A DNA stretch of 64,000 nt from Kalmusia sp. IMI 367209 (lineage: Eukaryota > Ascomycota > Dothideomycetes > Pleosporales > Didymosphaeriaceae): positions 682,001 through 746,000 of the forward strand of contig JAPEUQ010000004.1 in assembly GCA_027946365.1 (NCBI GenBank). The letters run 5' to 3'. Positions 22,321 to 32,732 of this stretch are shown one piece after another. Under the pieces are notes generated by a model. That model had not been told where the DNA came from and did no database searches. It worked only from the letters and a program-made list of their open reading frames with translations. Made by a program: the position numbers and the translations under genes. Numbering within the stretch: the first letter of the stretch is position 1; each line of letters begins with the position of its first letter.

Positions 22321-22744
22321 ATTGGAGCTCACTGGAGGGGATAAAAAAAGCAGCTCCCTTGGTGAACCCGAATAGAAGCGATGATGCAAATACAATGTTC
22401 AGGTGCAAAATTGCGCAGATATTAAAAAATACCTACAGCACACGACTATTACAATACTCAGCCTTGTCCGCTTAATTGATGCAACACGAATCGACTCAGA
22501 AGTATTACAAGCCATCTTACTGTGCTTGATCTTCACAGAATTGGATCTTCTTATAGCCAGGCTTCTATTTATAGTCTGGCAAATCCGTATCTACTACCCA
22601 CGTATGAGAAAGTATTGGATGGGATGGTATTGTATTCTTGTCGACAAAATGAGTAAGGTTGAAGTCGCCAGTGTCGCTGCGTCGCATGGAGATGGACAGG
22701 GGTAAGCGGTAGGAATCGATCTCGGCCGGTTCTGAACGTGGCAG

Positions 22745-23435
22745 CCTAATCTCGTCTATGTTACATGAATTTTCTGGCCGTATGGCCGAATCTCGTCTAA
22801 AACTCCCAAATACCTTCAACTAGTGTGTAATTTTCGCGTATATGTTAACGTCGTGACGTTTTCGGTCTCTTGCCCTAACTCTCCTTACTTTAACATTAGG
22901 ATGTCATCCCTCAAAGGCGTGAGACTAATCGGGGTTGGAAGGTCCTGCAACGAAAGACCGTTGGTGGGCGAGGATAAGGGCTAGCGTAGGAATAGACTTC
23001 ACTTGGACAGGTTAATTAAGGTTAGACACTAGTAATAAAAAGGAAACAAAGGCTTGTTCTTCATAAGGGGTAAGGTACTACTAGCCTTTAGCCTTTTCCT
23101 CTACCGATCGTCGTCCGTGTGCGTGATGCCAAAGCGTGGTGAGACGAATATCGCTCACTTCTGATAGGACAGCCCATGCTCTACGTACATCTGGAAAAAG
23201 ACCATGAGCTAGTACCTGGCTGGCTCGGTCCATACTGGCAGCGTGGTTGTACATTGCATTTCTGCACTCGGATCTTTGTGGATTTATTCTTGTCTCATTT
23301 CTGAGTGCGCGCCTGGACCAATTGACATCTAGGCTGACCTGAATCACGGACATGAACTCGGTACAAGAGGATATGAGAGAGTAAAGTTTGTCATGATTGG
23401 CACAAATTGAGGCAAATACCTTGTGGCGTGGTACT
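22745..23435 (-). pseudogene. Decayed pogo-type DDE transposase with RIP-like stops
   Basis: The minus strand codes the N-terminal half of a fungal pogo-like (CENP-B/Tc5-helix type) transposase. Around 23081-23300 reads a helix-turn-helix region with MDRASQVLA, then TTLWHHAHGRRSVEEKAKG. Past two adjacent TAG codons the same frame continues with YLTPYEEQA, SFLLLVSNL, IPTLALILA, VRRVRARDRKRHD and AIRPEN, ending at a degraded NIDEI where intact relatives have the first catalytic Asp motif. Six stops interrupt it; most can be explained by CAG/CAA to TAG/TAA or CGA to TGA, that is CpA to TpA or CpG to TpG. The catalytic DDE half is missing. I could not find terminal inverted repeats by eye. Family resemblance is from memory. 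Confidence 0.75.
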
Positions 23436-23760
23436 TGCAAAGATCCACTCAAAGGCAGCACTTCGCCACCGCATGATTTTGATCTTGACTGATAAAGGTG
23501 TTTCGACATGTAATGTAGTTAGTGAAAGAGAGCATTCGCGGGAAGCCCTTTGTTACTGCACGAACCTCTTTTCGACAGACAAAAGTATGACAACTAGAAT
23601 TATCTAATGATAACAGAGCGTTTTCGAGATTCAAGCGCATCAAGTTGATTTTTGGTTCCTTTTGAAGAGGCCAATTATTAGTCCACGCTTGAAAGCTGTC
23701 ACCAAAGTATATGAAAAGCTCAACTACTAGCCTCAACTTGCAGCATTGCTACGGCTCATC

Positions 23761-24192
23761 ATGAACTCTATCAACGTCGAGGCCTTGGGATTGGAAACAG
23801 TCAATATATCTGAAATACATACTCGAAAATACCATGAAGCGTTATCTTCAACACCTTCGAAGCAACCAGATGTCTTCGTCATCGCCAAAGAGCCTTCTAA
23901 CATCCAGTACCAGCGCTACCCTACTGATCCACCGCCCGCCTATGGCTTGAACAAAGAACTCCCCCGTCTGCCGTGTGGACATCGACTCTTCAAAACGAAC
24001 CGTATCAGCTCGTACTTCTGCGCTGGTATCTTTTTTTTTATTCCTCGTTATTGGTCTCGTGGTCACAATCCCGCTCGCTCTTCATCATCCGCAAGTTTCA
24101 CGCGAGGGGATCAGTACTGGTGTTCCGTTATCGATAAGTTCCGTTAGTAGACCGCGACAAAGACTTCGATCGTCAGCACCTAGACAACTGTA
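23761..24192 (+). pseudogene. Frameshifted small membrane protein gene
   Basis: From the ATG at 23761 an N-terminal polar region of about 68 residues with a PPPAY segment runs to about 23960. Just after a run of five C (about 23961-23965) the coding pattern moves to the +1 frame. There a basic stretch is followed by one strong helix (ALVSFFLFLVIGLVVTIPLA) and a Ser/Arg-rich end stopping at 24192. In the original frame the helix is lost. One base fewer in the C run would give about 143 residues. The plan, a Pro-rich cytosolic N-terminus then one helix, matches the next two genes downstream. A sequencing error or a short intron I cannot see would be alternatives. Confidence 0.4.
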
Positions 24193-24534
24193 ACGTAGTA
24201 TAATTCAAACCAGCAAAGAACCTTGCAGCCTCTGTGGTTGAGATTCATGGAGCAGGCGGGGCCACTGAAGCCGACGCCAACATCGGCATGGTAGTGACGA
24301 ATCCATAACGAGCAAGGCTGTGGATGAATTAGCAACTAACATTCGTTGTTACATTTTCTTCATGGTTCTTGCACAACTGGGTGTACACAGCGCCTCCAGT
24401 TCCTTCCTTAAACAACACATAGAAGGGTCTTTCCCAGCAGAACTCGTAGCTACCAAAATTTGAATACCGGTGCACGAACAACATTTAAAACGTTCATTAA
24501 CACAGCTACCTCCTCCAAAAGCTCACCTCTCGCC

Positions 24535-25152
24535 ATGAGGAATACTAGCACCCCCGAAGTACCAGCTGACTACCGCGATCCAAACCATCCTTTAGCACCC
24601 GCCGATCTCGAAACGCAGATCGTTACAAAAAATCGCGGGTTGACGAAGAAGAAGATTGTATATATTATCGCAGGCGTCCTCTTCTTCCTGGCTGCACTCA
24701 TTTGCGCGTTCCTAATCGGCACAAGAGTCGGACATTCGTCCACAAAACCTCTGTCAGACTTTAGCAATGCAACAAGCTCGGTCGTCGAATGGCACACTAT
24801 CACTCTAACAGCAACGCTCACTTCGACTACACTCCATACGTCGCCTCCAAAGACGATGACAAAGTGGATTATTCTCACTCCCATCACCTTCGCGCCGCCG
24901 GCTTCGACGAATAGTGTTAGTGCGGTACCCTTCGTCGCGCCTGTGCGACCAACTTCATCTCCTGAGCCCGTGATCTCTACGGCGGCGCCCACGCATACTG
25001 CCGACAATCTTGGTGACAAATGCATTATTGTGGGGTCATTCGGTGCAAAGGACATATGCGAATATCACTGTATTCCAGTCGAAGAAGGCAAGACACAGAC
25101 GTGTGAGTTAAGGACCGGGAGATGGACGTGTATGAGGTGTGCTGCTACGTAG
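24535..25152 (+). CDS. Type II single-pass membrane protein, Cys-rich end
   Basis: Single exon, 205 residues, starting at the first ATG of the open frame. About 45 polar residues end in a basic cluster (LTKKK), followed by one helix at about 44-66 (IVYIIAGVLFFLAALICAFLIG). By the positive-inside rule the rest is outside the membrane. It is Thr/Ser-rich with many VV/TT pairs and ends in a compact domain of about 45 residues with six cysteines (CIIVG...CEYHCIPVEE...C...CMRC). Such proteins are usual at the fungal surface, but I know no function. It sits between two similar short genes on the same strand. Confidence 0.65.
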   Translation: MRNTSTPEVPADYRDPNHPLAPADLETQIVTKNRGLTKKKIVYIIAGVLFFLAALICAFLIGTRVGHSSTKPLSDFSNATSSVVEWHTITLTATLTSTTLHTSPPKTMTKWIILTPITFAPPASTNSVSAVPFVAPVRPTSSPEPVISTAAPTHTADNLGDKCIIVGSFGAKDICEYHCIPVEEGKTQTCELRTGRWTCMRCAAT

Positions 25153-25715
25153 GTGGTGGATGGAGGGAAGACGTGCACTAAAGCCACCCATGTACTTGAA
25201 GTTTCACTCAAGAGAGCGAAGCTCTTGCGCTAGGCGCATACCCGGTTTGGATATAGTACACGAAATAGCATTGAAAATTGTGTCATTCGCTCAAGACCAT
25301 ACCCCCATGTCAGTGATCTATGTCGGAAACCATACCCTGGTACGCAGAATCTTTGCCTGGATCTCCAAGTTGAAGACCTTATTGTGAATGAAATTACCCC
25401 ATTTTCCGATAATCAACATGTTCAATAGCTAAGAATGCCAGATCGTCACCTAAGAACACGCACTCACATCGTCCGTACGCACGACTCGCTCTATTCATCC
25501 TCCGTACCACGTCCTTGGCCTATAGAAAAACACCTTTCCCCGCTTACCAGAGCGGTCCCTCAACCCTAATTTCTCAACCAAGCCGCACCTACGACTCAGT
25601 ACAAACTCCAAAAACCCACCCAATATGCCCGCGCCAATCCTCCCAACATTCACCCTCTCCGACCTCCGCCCCATCTTCCCCGGCCCCTCTCACCCACCCA
25701 CCCTCCAATCTACCC

Positions 25716-26018
25716 ATGCGCCCCTCCGCACCCTCGCACACAAAGATATTCTTCCGCAACAAAACCACCCAGTCTATCTTCGCGCTCCTCATCGTCATCG
25801 GCCTGATCGTGTGCGCGCTCATCGGCGGCATCAAGCTTAGCAAGAAGAACACTCAGACGAAGGAGAGAGTAGTAAGTTCGACAACGACGGTAATTTATCC
25901 AACGTTGACGGCCTGGGATACGGTCACGGACACCTTTACGGAGACGGCAGAGCAGAGCACGACGTGGACCACGATTGTTGTGCCGGCGCCGATGGCGCAG
26001 TGTGTAGGGTGCAGCTAG
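25716..26018 (+). CDS. Small single-pass membrane protein
   Basis: From the first in-frame ATG at 25716 the product is 100 residues. A short basic N-terminus (HTKIFFRNK) is followed by one helix at about 20-42 (IFALLIVIGLIVCALIGGI), KLSKKN, and a Thr-rich outer region ending MAQCVGCS. The frame stays open upstream to about 25515 with a Pro/Ser-rich sequence like the N-termini of the two preceding genes, so an earlier exon is likely. Another frame overlaps from an ATG at 25625 but lacks a helix. Function unknown. Confidence 0.5.
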   Translation: MRPSAPSHTKIFFRNKTTQSIFALLIVIGLIVCALIGGIKLSKKNTQTKERVVSSTTTVIYPTLTAWDTVTDTFTETAEQSTTWTTIVVPAPMAQCVGCS

Positions 26019-26413
26019 CCATCCTAGGTGCTAGAGTGATGACACCTAGTGGATTGTAGAACGTTGATGAGTGTTCTGTTTGGGGTGCTGGCTGTCGCCG
26101 CTTTCTCGAGGAGACTTGGTGGCGAAGTATTGTTCAGACAAACAATCTGACCGGATTTGTGCGGGGGAAAAGGCGATTTCTCTACTTGGATTAGATGTGG
26201 CAAAGAGATTGCGTCAAGTACGAGACTCAGGGCTCTGCGGAGCCTTGCTGAGCGTATTACTATTAGATCTATACTAATCGGGCAAATGAACAAAATACAA
26301 CGCTCAAAATGCACGCTCGCTCGCTTATGCAAAAATGCTAAAACCACAAATCGGATACTTAACACAAAATTTGGAAATGTCCAAGCACCGCATTTACCAT
26401 GCTATGCAGACGC

Positions 26414-29062
26414 TTAAAAACTAAACAGACCACTCCTCCTCTTACCAAGCGGGTAGACAAGCAGAGCAGCGAGAAACAAGCCTACTGTGATGCCGATCGC
26501 GATCTGGATGACGCTGAACCCAACGTTTAGTGCAACGCTGTTGAGACTGCCAGATGCATCGTAGGCAGAGACCGTGGTAGCGTTGCCCGTGGTGTTGCGC
26601 ACGATTTGGTCAGCCGAGTTGATACCGGAGACCAGGGAGCCTTGAACCGACAAACCAGACGGCACTTGCACGAAGATGGCAGGCAACATGGCAGCTGCAG
26701 CAAGGCCGTAGCCAATCTTGCGGTGACGCGGCACGAAGGAGCTCACCGAGCTGGCTCTGAAGTGCGAATGTAACTCATGATGTTCCTCCTTATGATGGCG
26801 ACCGTGGCGACTTCGCATCCATCGCTTCTTGAGTTTTGAATAACGTGGACGCAATTTGCATTCCCAAAAATCGATGCTCCAGTTCTCAACGTGGCGACCA
26901 AATCTGGCCTGCAGATTGGCAGCGATGCCAATTGCGAGAGCTCCAAGTGTATTGCTGACTTGAGCGTTCTTCTTGAAATATTGTGAAGAATGAAAATTGA
27001 CGACGTAACCGACCATAGCGATTACTGCCATAGCGGGCATTTGCTTGATCTTGGCTTGATTGATGACCATCAGACAAACAGAGAAGGCGAGGACGAAGAG
27101 ATAGTACCAGTGGCTTGACATTGGGTCTCTGCACTGCGTCTGCGATGTCGCGTCCTCGTACATTAACCCAAAAAGAACTGTTCCAATGGTGATGCCGAAG
27201 CCCAAGAAAAGCGAATAGATGATTGCATAGACCATGCGAACGGATCCAGCAACGATGTGCTTGCTTTGAAGTTCGAGTGAAGCAGATAAAACAGTAAAAC
27301 CAGGCAGTATCAGAGCGATGGAGGACTGGGCCATCGCACTGAAGCAGAACAGCGGGTGGCCGTCTTTTCCGGGTATTGAACCAAGAGCACGCGCAATGAA
27401 GCTCGTAATAACTGCTGCTCCGACCTCGAATACATTGCTGATTAGTTCGTTTCCCGGTGAGGCAATTAACTGAAGCCAGCCTAGGAGGCAACCGAGGAGG
27501 AAGCAAAAGGGTAAGTCGATTGGCCGTGCTTGGAAAGCAAACGGGCCTACAGTTGCCGAAGCTAATCCGTACACGGGCACTCGAAGCCAGGCGCTAAATT
27601 TAGTTTTGCGAACCATGATGGCGTCCAACCGTGGCGTGGCTTCTTCAACCCCTATCTGATCATGGACGACGTCCTTGTAGATCTCGTGCACATCGCGGAG
27701 CTTACCAAGATCGACTCCCTGACTAGTACGGACAAGTTTGACCTCGCTAGTATGTACGGAGCTGTCGTCGAAAGCAATGATCATGCAACCGGGCATGTAC
27801 AAGAACTGGGCTTCAATCTCCAGAACTCGAGCCGACATGTTCATATACTCTTCTAAACGATGTGTAGGAGCACCGTACATCATCAAAGCCTTGCACAACT
27901 TGCGTAGGTAGTTTTGACGAGCTAGTGTGCCAGCTAGGTGAATCTTGATCTTATATTCTTCATCTTTACGCGACTTGCCAATTTTGGTGATCGAGTTATC
28001 TGACCTTTGTCGTTTGCCCATGCCGGGGCGAAGCTTTTTGTACTGGGCCTCCATCTCATGGCTCATGTCTCTCTGCCCTGGTGTGGCGAGCATAGAAGAA
28101 GATTCTATTAGTCGGGAGATCGATGAGACGGAGTGATTCGAGTGGTTGTGATTCTTTAACCAAGGCTTTCCGTATCCATAGCGAGGCGTGGAGGTACCCG
28201 ACACGGGAGGCGACGAGGACGGCGAATTGGCGGCAGTGGACGCACCACTCAGCGTACCTGAGCTATGGTTTCGTCTATGGCCTGTTACCTTATTGCTGCG
28301 CGGCAACGAGGCACCCTGAGTTGCGTTGGAGGCCTTTAGCAGCGTGCCCAGCACCCCAGTTCGAAATTTCGTAGGACGTGGCACATGCTCGTCTTCAATC
28401 TCCACTTCTCGTGTGGGCGTAACTGTTCCGGAGGGAACGAGTCCTTCAGAGTGAAAGAGGTCCTCAGGTTTGATAACAGGGGCCACCCGCTGCGTATGTT
28501 GCCTGAATAGCTGCCTGGCTTGTCTCATATGTTCAGGCTCGTCATCTTCACCGTCAGTAGTCGCACTCGATTCATATCCACGTTGGTTAGGGTGGCTATC
28601 TTCGATGTGTTGTTGCACAAGGGACTCATGCGAGTTTCTCCTCGATAATGGCGCAGAGTAGGTCCCGACACTCTTGGACAGTTTTGCAGCACGTTTTTGA
28701 GCGGCGATGCCTGATCTTTTCTTCTCTTCATCAAATTCTTCCATCTCTTGCCCAAGCTCAAACTGCGGGGGCGTTCGCGGCGTCTTTCGAATTGCTGGCC
28801 GAGGTTTCTGTACATCTTGGAGCGGCTCATCGTAGAGAGGCGCGAGCGCCTCATGGACTGACTCTGCCAACTCTTCGTGCGATACATCAGATCTTTGCAA
28901 GGGTGTGTTGTGGCCGCCGGATGGGCTATCCTCTCCTGGGGGGGACTGTGGGGACGGGCTCGTTCCCTGGGTAAAGCCAACTCGTTTTCGGCCAGGGGCA
29001 GACATCGAGTCCTCGCGGGAGTGATGCGTGAAAGGAAAGGAATGATCTTCGTGGGTGTCCAT
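26414..29062 (-). CDS. PRM10-like membrane protein, ThrE family
   Basis: Single exon, 882 residues, ATG at 29062. Residues 1-370 are polar, charged and Ser-rich, with predicted disorder. From about 385 the conserved domain starts with LARQNYLRKLCKALMMYGAPTHRLE and FLYMPGCMIIAF. It continues into some ten hydrophobic segments between about 500 and 880, in two sets as in the ThrE/ThrE_2 fold. The closest named relative I recognise is yeast pheromone-regulated membrane protein 10, and the bacterial branch exports threonine and serine. Substrate and location in filamentous fungi are unknown. Its promoter region is shared head-to-head with the FAD monooxygenase at 31 kb, about 2 kb apart. Confidence 0.9.
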   Translation of the reverse strand: MDTHEDHSFPFTHHSREDSMSAPGRKRVGFTQGTSPSPQSPPGEDSPSGGHNTPLQRSDVSHEELAESVHEALAPLYDEPLQDVQKPRPAIRKTPRTPPQFELGQEMEEFDEEKKRSGIAAQKRAAKLSKSVGTYSAPLSRRNSHESLVQQHIEDSHPNQRGYESSATTDGEDDEPEHMRQARQLFRQHTQRVAPVIKPEDLFHSEGLVPSGTVTPTREVEIEDEHVPRPTKFRTGVLGTLLKASNATQGASLPRSNKVTGHRRNHSSGTLSGASTAANSPSSSPPVSGTSTPRYGYGKPWLKNHNHSNHSVSSISRLIESSSMLATPGQRDMSHEMEAQYKKLRPGMGKRQRSDNSITKIGKSRKDEEYKIKIHLAGTLARQNYLRKLCKALMMYGAPTHRLEEYMNMSARVLEIEAQFLYMPGCMIIAFDDSSVHTSEVKLVRTSQGVDLGKLRDVHEIYKDVVHDQIGVEEATPRLDAIMVRKTKFSAWLRVPVYGLASATVGPFAFQARPIDLPFCFLLGCLLGWLQLIASPGNELISNVFEVGAAVITSFIARALGSIPGKDGHPLFCFSAMAQSSIALILPGFTVLSASLELQSKHIVAGSVRMVYAIIYSLFLGFGITIGTVLFGLMYEDATSQTQCRDPMSSHWYYLFVLAFSVCLMVINQAKIKQMPAMAVIAMVGYVVNFHSSQYFKKNAQVSNTLGALAIGIAANLQARFGRHVENWSIDFWECKLRPRYSKLKKRWMRSRHGRHHKEEHHELHSHFRASSVSSFVPRHRKIGYGLAAAAMLPAIFVQVPSGLSVQGSLVSGINSADQIVRNTTGNATTVSAYDASGSLNSVALNVGFSVIQIAIGITVGLFLAALLVYPLGKRRSGLFSF

Positions 29063-31052
29063 CTTGATATGGTTCCTGATATGTGGGCAGCTGGGCTAGG
29101 ACGCTAGCTGTTTGACTCAATGCTGCTACTGCGGCGCTCCTCGGACGCAAGTGGTGACAGCGAGGGTATCTGCTGAGGGTCCAGGCTTGCTGCGATATCA
29201 CCCCTGATAGGTAATGCCGACGCCGCTGCAAGCGGAAGGCAGTGGGCCCTCGCTAGTGATGAGGTACTTGGGCGACGAAGGCAGTCGCTTGGGTGCCAGT
29301 GAGATTAAGGGCAGTAATGTCGTGAGATGGTTTTGACGGCGATATCAGGTTGCGAACAAGCAGAACCGTGGTTCGTGGATGGAGCCCTCACTTAGGGTGG
29401 TAGGCAGGATTTGCAATACAAAGTGAGAGAGTGGCGGGAAACTAGTAGAATTCGTTTTGCAAGTGTGAGGACACTTAGCTATGACGAGGTCAGTCAGAAA
29501 GCTGATAAGAACAGAAAATCGGTGCAGGCAGGGAAGCTACGGGATCGATTAGAATCACGCCTCGCTAGACCCTCGTGGCGCCACAGGGTCCACAGATTTT
29601 CTTGTCGGATAGACTGTTCAAAGCGGCCAGAAGGTTCTCGGATGGTGTTCGGCAGCGCGACAAAGGATCTGGTGGGCTAGGAGAAGAGCGCCAACGCCAA
29701 AACATCGGAGCCGCCAACCATGGATCATCTTGGTACTTTGATGCACGGCTACGGGAGTGGCTGAACGCTGCCGCCGTGCTGTTATTCTGGGAAACATGGT
29801 GTTTTTGCTGGCGGCCGTGGTCGGGCACCACCTCCTTACTCACTCACGATAACGTCGCGTGTGCATCCTAATGACTTTCACGGGATATGTCGCGATAGCA
29901 AGCTTACCAGTAAGGGTAAGCCGATAAAAGTCTGTCGTTTGAGATGCGACGTTCACTCCTGCATCAGGTAGCTGACTGGGGATTCGCGTGCTTGGGACGC
30001 GTTGGAAAAAGTGGAACGTCTATTGCCAGGATCCGAGCGAGAGACGGTTCGAGCATGCAAGATAGCAATCAGTGGGTACAAATGGGTCCGTATAGCCGCA
30101 CTGCGCGTCCAATAGTCAAATCAGTCCGGAAGACGTGGGATGTCCGTGATAGCAGCGTGGTGGAGCAGTGCGACCACGGTCGAGAACCTTTCCTGAGACT
30201 CATGCTCCACTCTGAGGCCGAGTGCCAGTCGCTGTGCATTGCGGGACGGCGTGCAGTCCATGTCGACATTTGGGCAGCCAGGAGAGAGAGCAGGACGCAG
30301 TGTGCAGGTGGCGGCAAGAGGCTGAAAAGTCGGAAAGCTTGACCAGCGCTAACCCGCTTACATCCGAACCACAGTCGGACGGCAGCGACGACCCAACCCT
30401 CAACACTTTGCGCTCTTGCAGTGTTTGGATGCCGCTCCTCTCCACAAATTGTGGCGGTTGATTATCCCCAAAACGGCCGCAGCCAGTTCTCAACACTCTG
30501 ATGTCCCAGCCCGGCTGCAAACAGATTCCACGCGCAGCACCGCACCAACCGCAGCGTCCCCAGCCTGGACCACCACAATCACCGTATAATTGAGGTATGG
30601 AGGGTGACGCCTCATGCGCGCTCCGCCTAGAAGCGGAAAGTGGAGCCGCGCACGCATCACAGCTGGGCACCTCTGAGCAGACGTCACAGGCCCACCACAA
30701 CACGCACAGCTCCCGTCGAAGCTGACCCCCTTCGCCCTCGTTTTCCAGCGACCCGACCTTACCTTCGCCCTCTCAAACCACCATCCCTCGTCGAACGATG
30801 ACTAACCTCATGTCACGTGTTCGTCCTTGGCGCAGGCTGTCCCCGAGGCTGGCGTATGTGGGGCACGGCACGCTTCCTACCCCACGAATTGAGGGGAAGA
30901 CAGCCCATGGAGGACATCGTCCGGAGTGTGGGCGAGACTCGGGCGTACGATGCCCCACCTCGTAATGGACTTCGTCGCATGTTTAAAGCATGGCGATATT
31001 GATCAACAGACTGACGGTGCAGCACTAACCGCCTGGCAGCAATACAGAAACC
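29063..31052. other. Divergent intergenic region
   Basis: About 2 kb between the PRM10-like gene (-) and the FAD monooxygenase (+), so it should carry both promoters. The last 550 bp before 31053 are C- and CT-rich on the plus strand, as in many fungal promoters. I see no gene. Confidence 0.5.
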
Positions 31053-32463
31053 ATGCCTAAGATCAATCACGTATGCTGCGGAAACTGCCATCTGTGTATG
31101 ACCATGCTAACAACACCAGGTCGTCGTCGTGGGTGCTGGTCCCTCGGGACTTCTCCTAGGCACGATGCTTGCACGCAATTTGTCCATCAAAGTCACCATC
31201 CTCGACGCGAACTTCAAGATCGACGACAACCCGCGCGCTGCCCACTATGCGCCGTCCGCCATGTTCGACTTCAAGCGCGCCGGTATAATAGATGAGGTGC
31301 GAGAGAAGGGCTTCTCCCCCAAGGGCGTGTGTTGGCGGTTGGACGACACCACCTTCCTCGCTGGCATGGGTCGCGAGCCTGAGCAAACTGAATACTCCAT
31401 GGCGGTGTTGCCGCTGGATCGGTTGGGCCCGCTCATTGTGAGGCACTTTGAAAGTTGCCCGAATACGCAAATACTATGGGGACACAAAGTGGTCGGTGTG
31501 AAACAAGATGAGAATGGCGCAACTGCTATCGTAGAGACTACCGATGGTGAAAAGAAAGAAATCACAGGAGACTACCTTGTGGGCGCAGATGGCGCTTCGA
31601 GTGGTGTCCGGACTGCCTTGTTCGGAAAGGAGTACCCAGGGGAAACACTGCAACAACAGATCGTGGCTACGAATGTCGGTGAGCCATTACTCGGGGCCTC
31701 AGATCAAGACTAATGATTCAGGTCTACCTGCCATTCGATGAGAGATTCGGCTATTGGGATTCCAACTTCATCGTGCACCCAACTGACTGGTATATGGCTG
31801 CCAAAATAACAACAGACGGCATGTGGCGAGTGACTTACGGCGACGATGTTAACCTCTCCCGGGAAGAAATCGTGAAACGGCAGCCAATGCGCTACGAGAA
31901 GATCCTACCTGGCCACCCGAAGCCGGACGAATACAAACTAGTCAGCATGAGCCCGTATAAGCTGCAGCAGAGATGTGCGCCCAGCTTCAGAGTAGGTAAA
32001 ATATTACTGGTAGCAGATGCTGCTCATCTGTGCAATCCATTGTAAGCCTCACACTGCTGCAGACACCCCTTCATGCAAGCTAAATGACAACAGTGGTGGT
32101 CTTGGCCTCACCGGTGGTTTTGCCGATGTCGGCTCACTCTATGACTGCTTCATGGGCATCCATCAAGACGAGCTGGATGAGTCGATCCTTGATAAATACA
32201 GCGAGATACGCATCAAGATCTGGCGCGAGATGATCGATCCTATGTCGCGGGCGAACTTTCACCGCTTGTGGGACCCCAAGTGCAAAAAGGAGCAGGAAGA
32301 GTTCTTCAAGTTTTGCGAACGCGCGGAGAGTGACCCCGTGTGGGGCAAATCGGTTGCTGAGGCTGTTCATGCGGTAAGGCATGATTTTACGCAGTACTTT
32401 AAGAGTAAGCAGGCGGCGACGAATGGTGCGAACGGCACTAACGGCGTCAATGGCGCTTCGTAA
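31053..32463 (+). CDS. FAD-dependent aromatic-ring monooxygenase
   Basis: Exons 31053-31070, 31120-31674, 31722-32041 and 32094-32463 give 420 residues. After a six-residue first exon the FAD-binding strand reads VVVVGAGPSGLLLG. The GD motif is near residue 160 (DYLVGADGASSGVR). The second FAD motif follows as [22 protein letters not shown], formed across the last intron. This is the p-hydroxybenzoate/phenol hydroxylase fold (group A flavoprotein), which hydroxylates aromatic rings with NAD(P)H. Intron 2 is odd: keeping the frame requires a GTCGGT donor at 31675, while a stronger GTGAGC four bases on would break the frame. The C-terminus is Asn/Gly-rich low complexity. It heads the plus-strand oxidative gene block. 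Confidence 0.85.
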
Positions 32464-32732
32464 AACAACTTCTCACTTCGCCGTACTGTTCGTCTATACT
32501 GTTATTGTGCACTGTAGGTTTACATAACATTGCCCCACTAAGCAGTTCATCTCCCCAGATTTACCCCACACTTGGAGTAGCTTGCCTTAGTAGTTGACCT
32601 TTCCATTCTGAGTTCAAGCCTCCCCATACTGCATTTCATACACGCGAGAGCCTTTCGGCGTATATGATGTTGCACGAGTAGAAGTGCATATATCTACTTG
32701 AGCCGTGTTGGTCATCTTCACTCCTCAGCATC

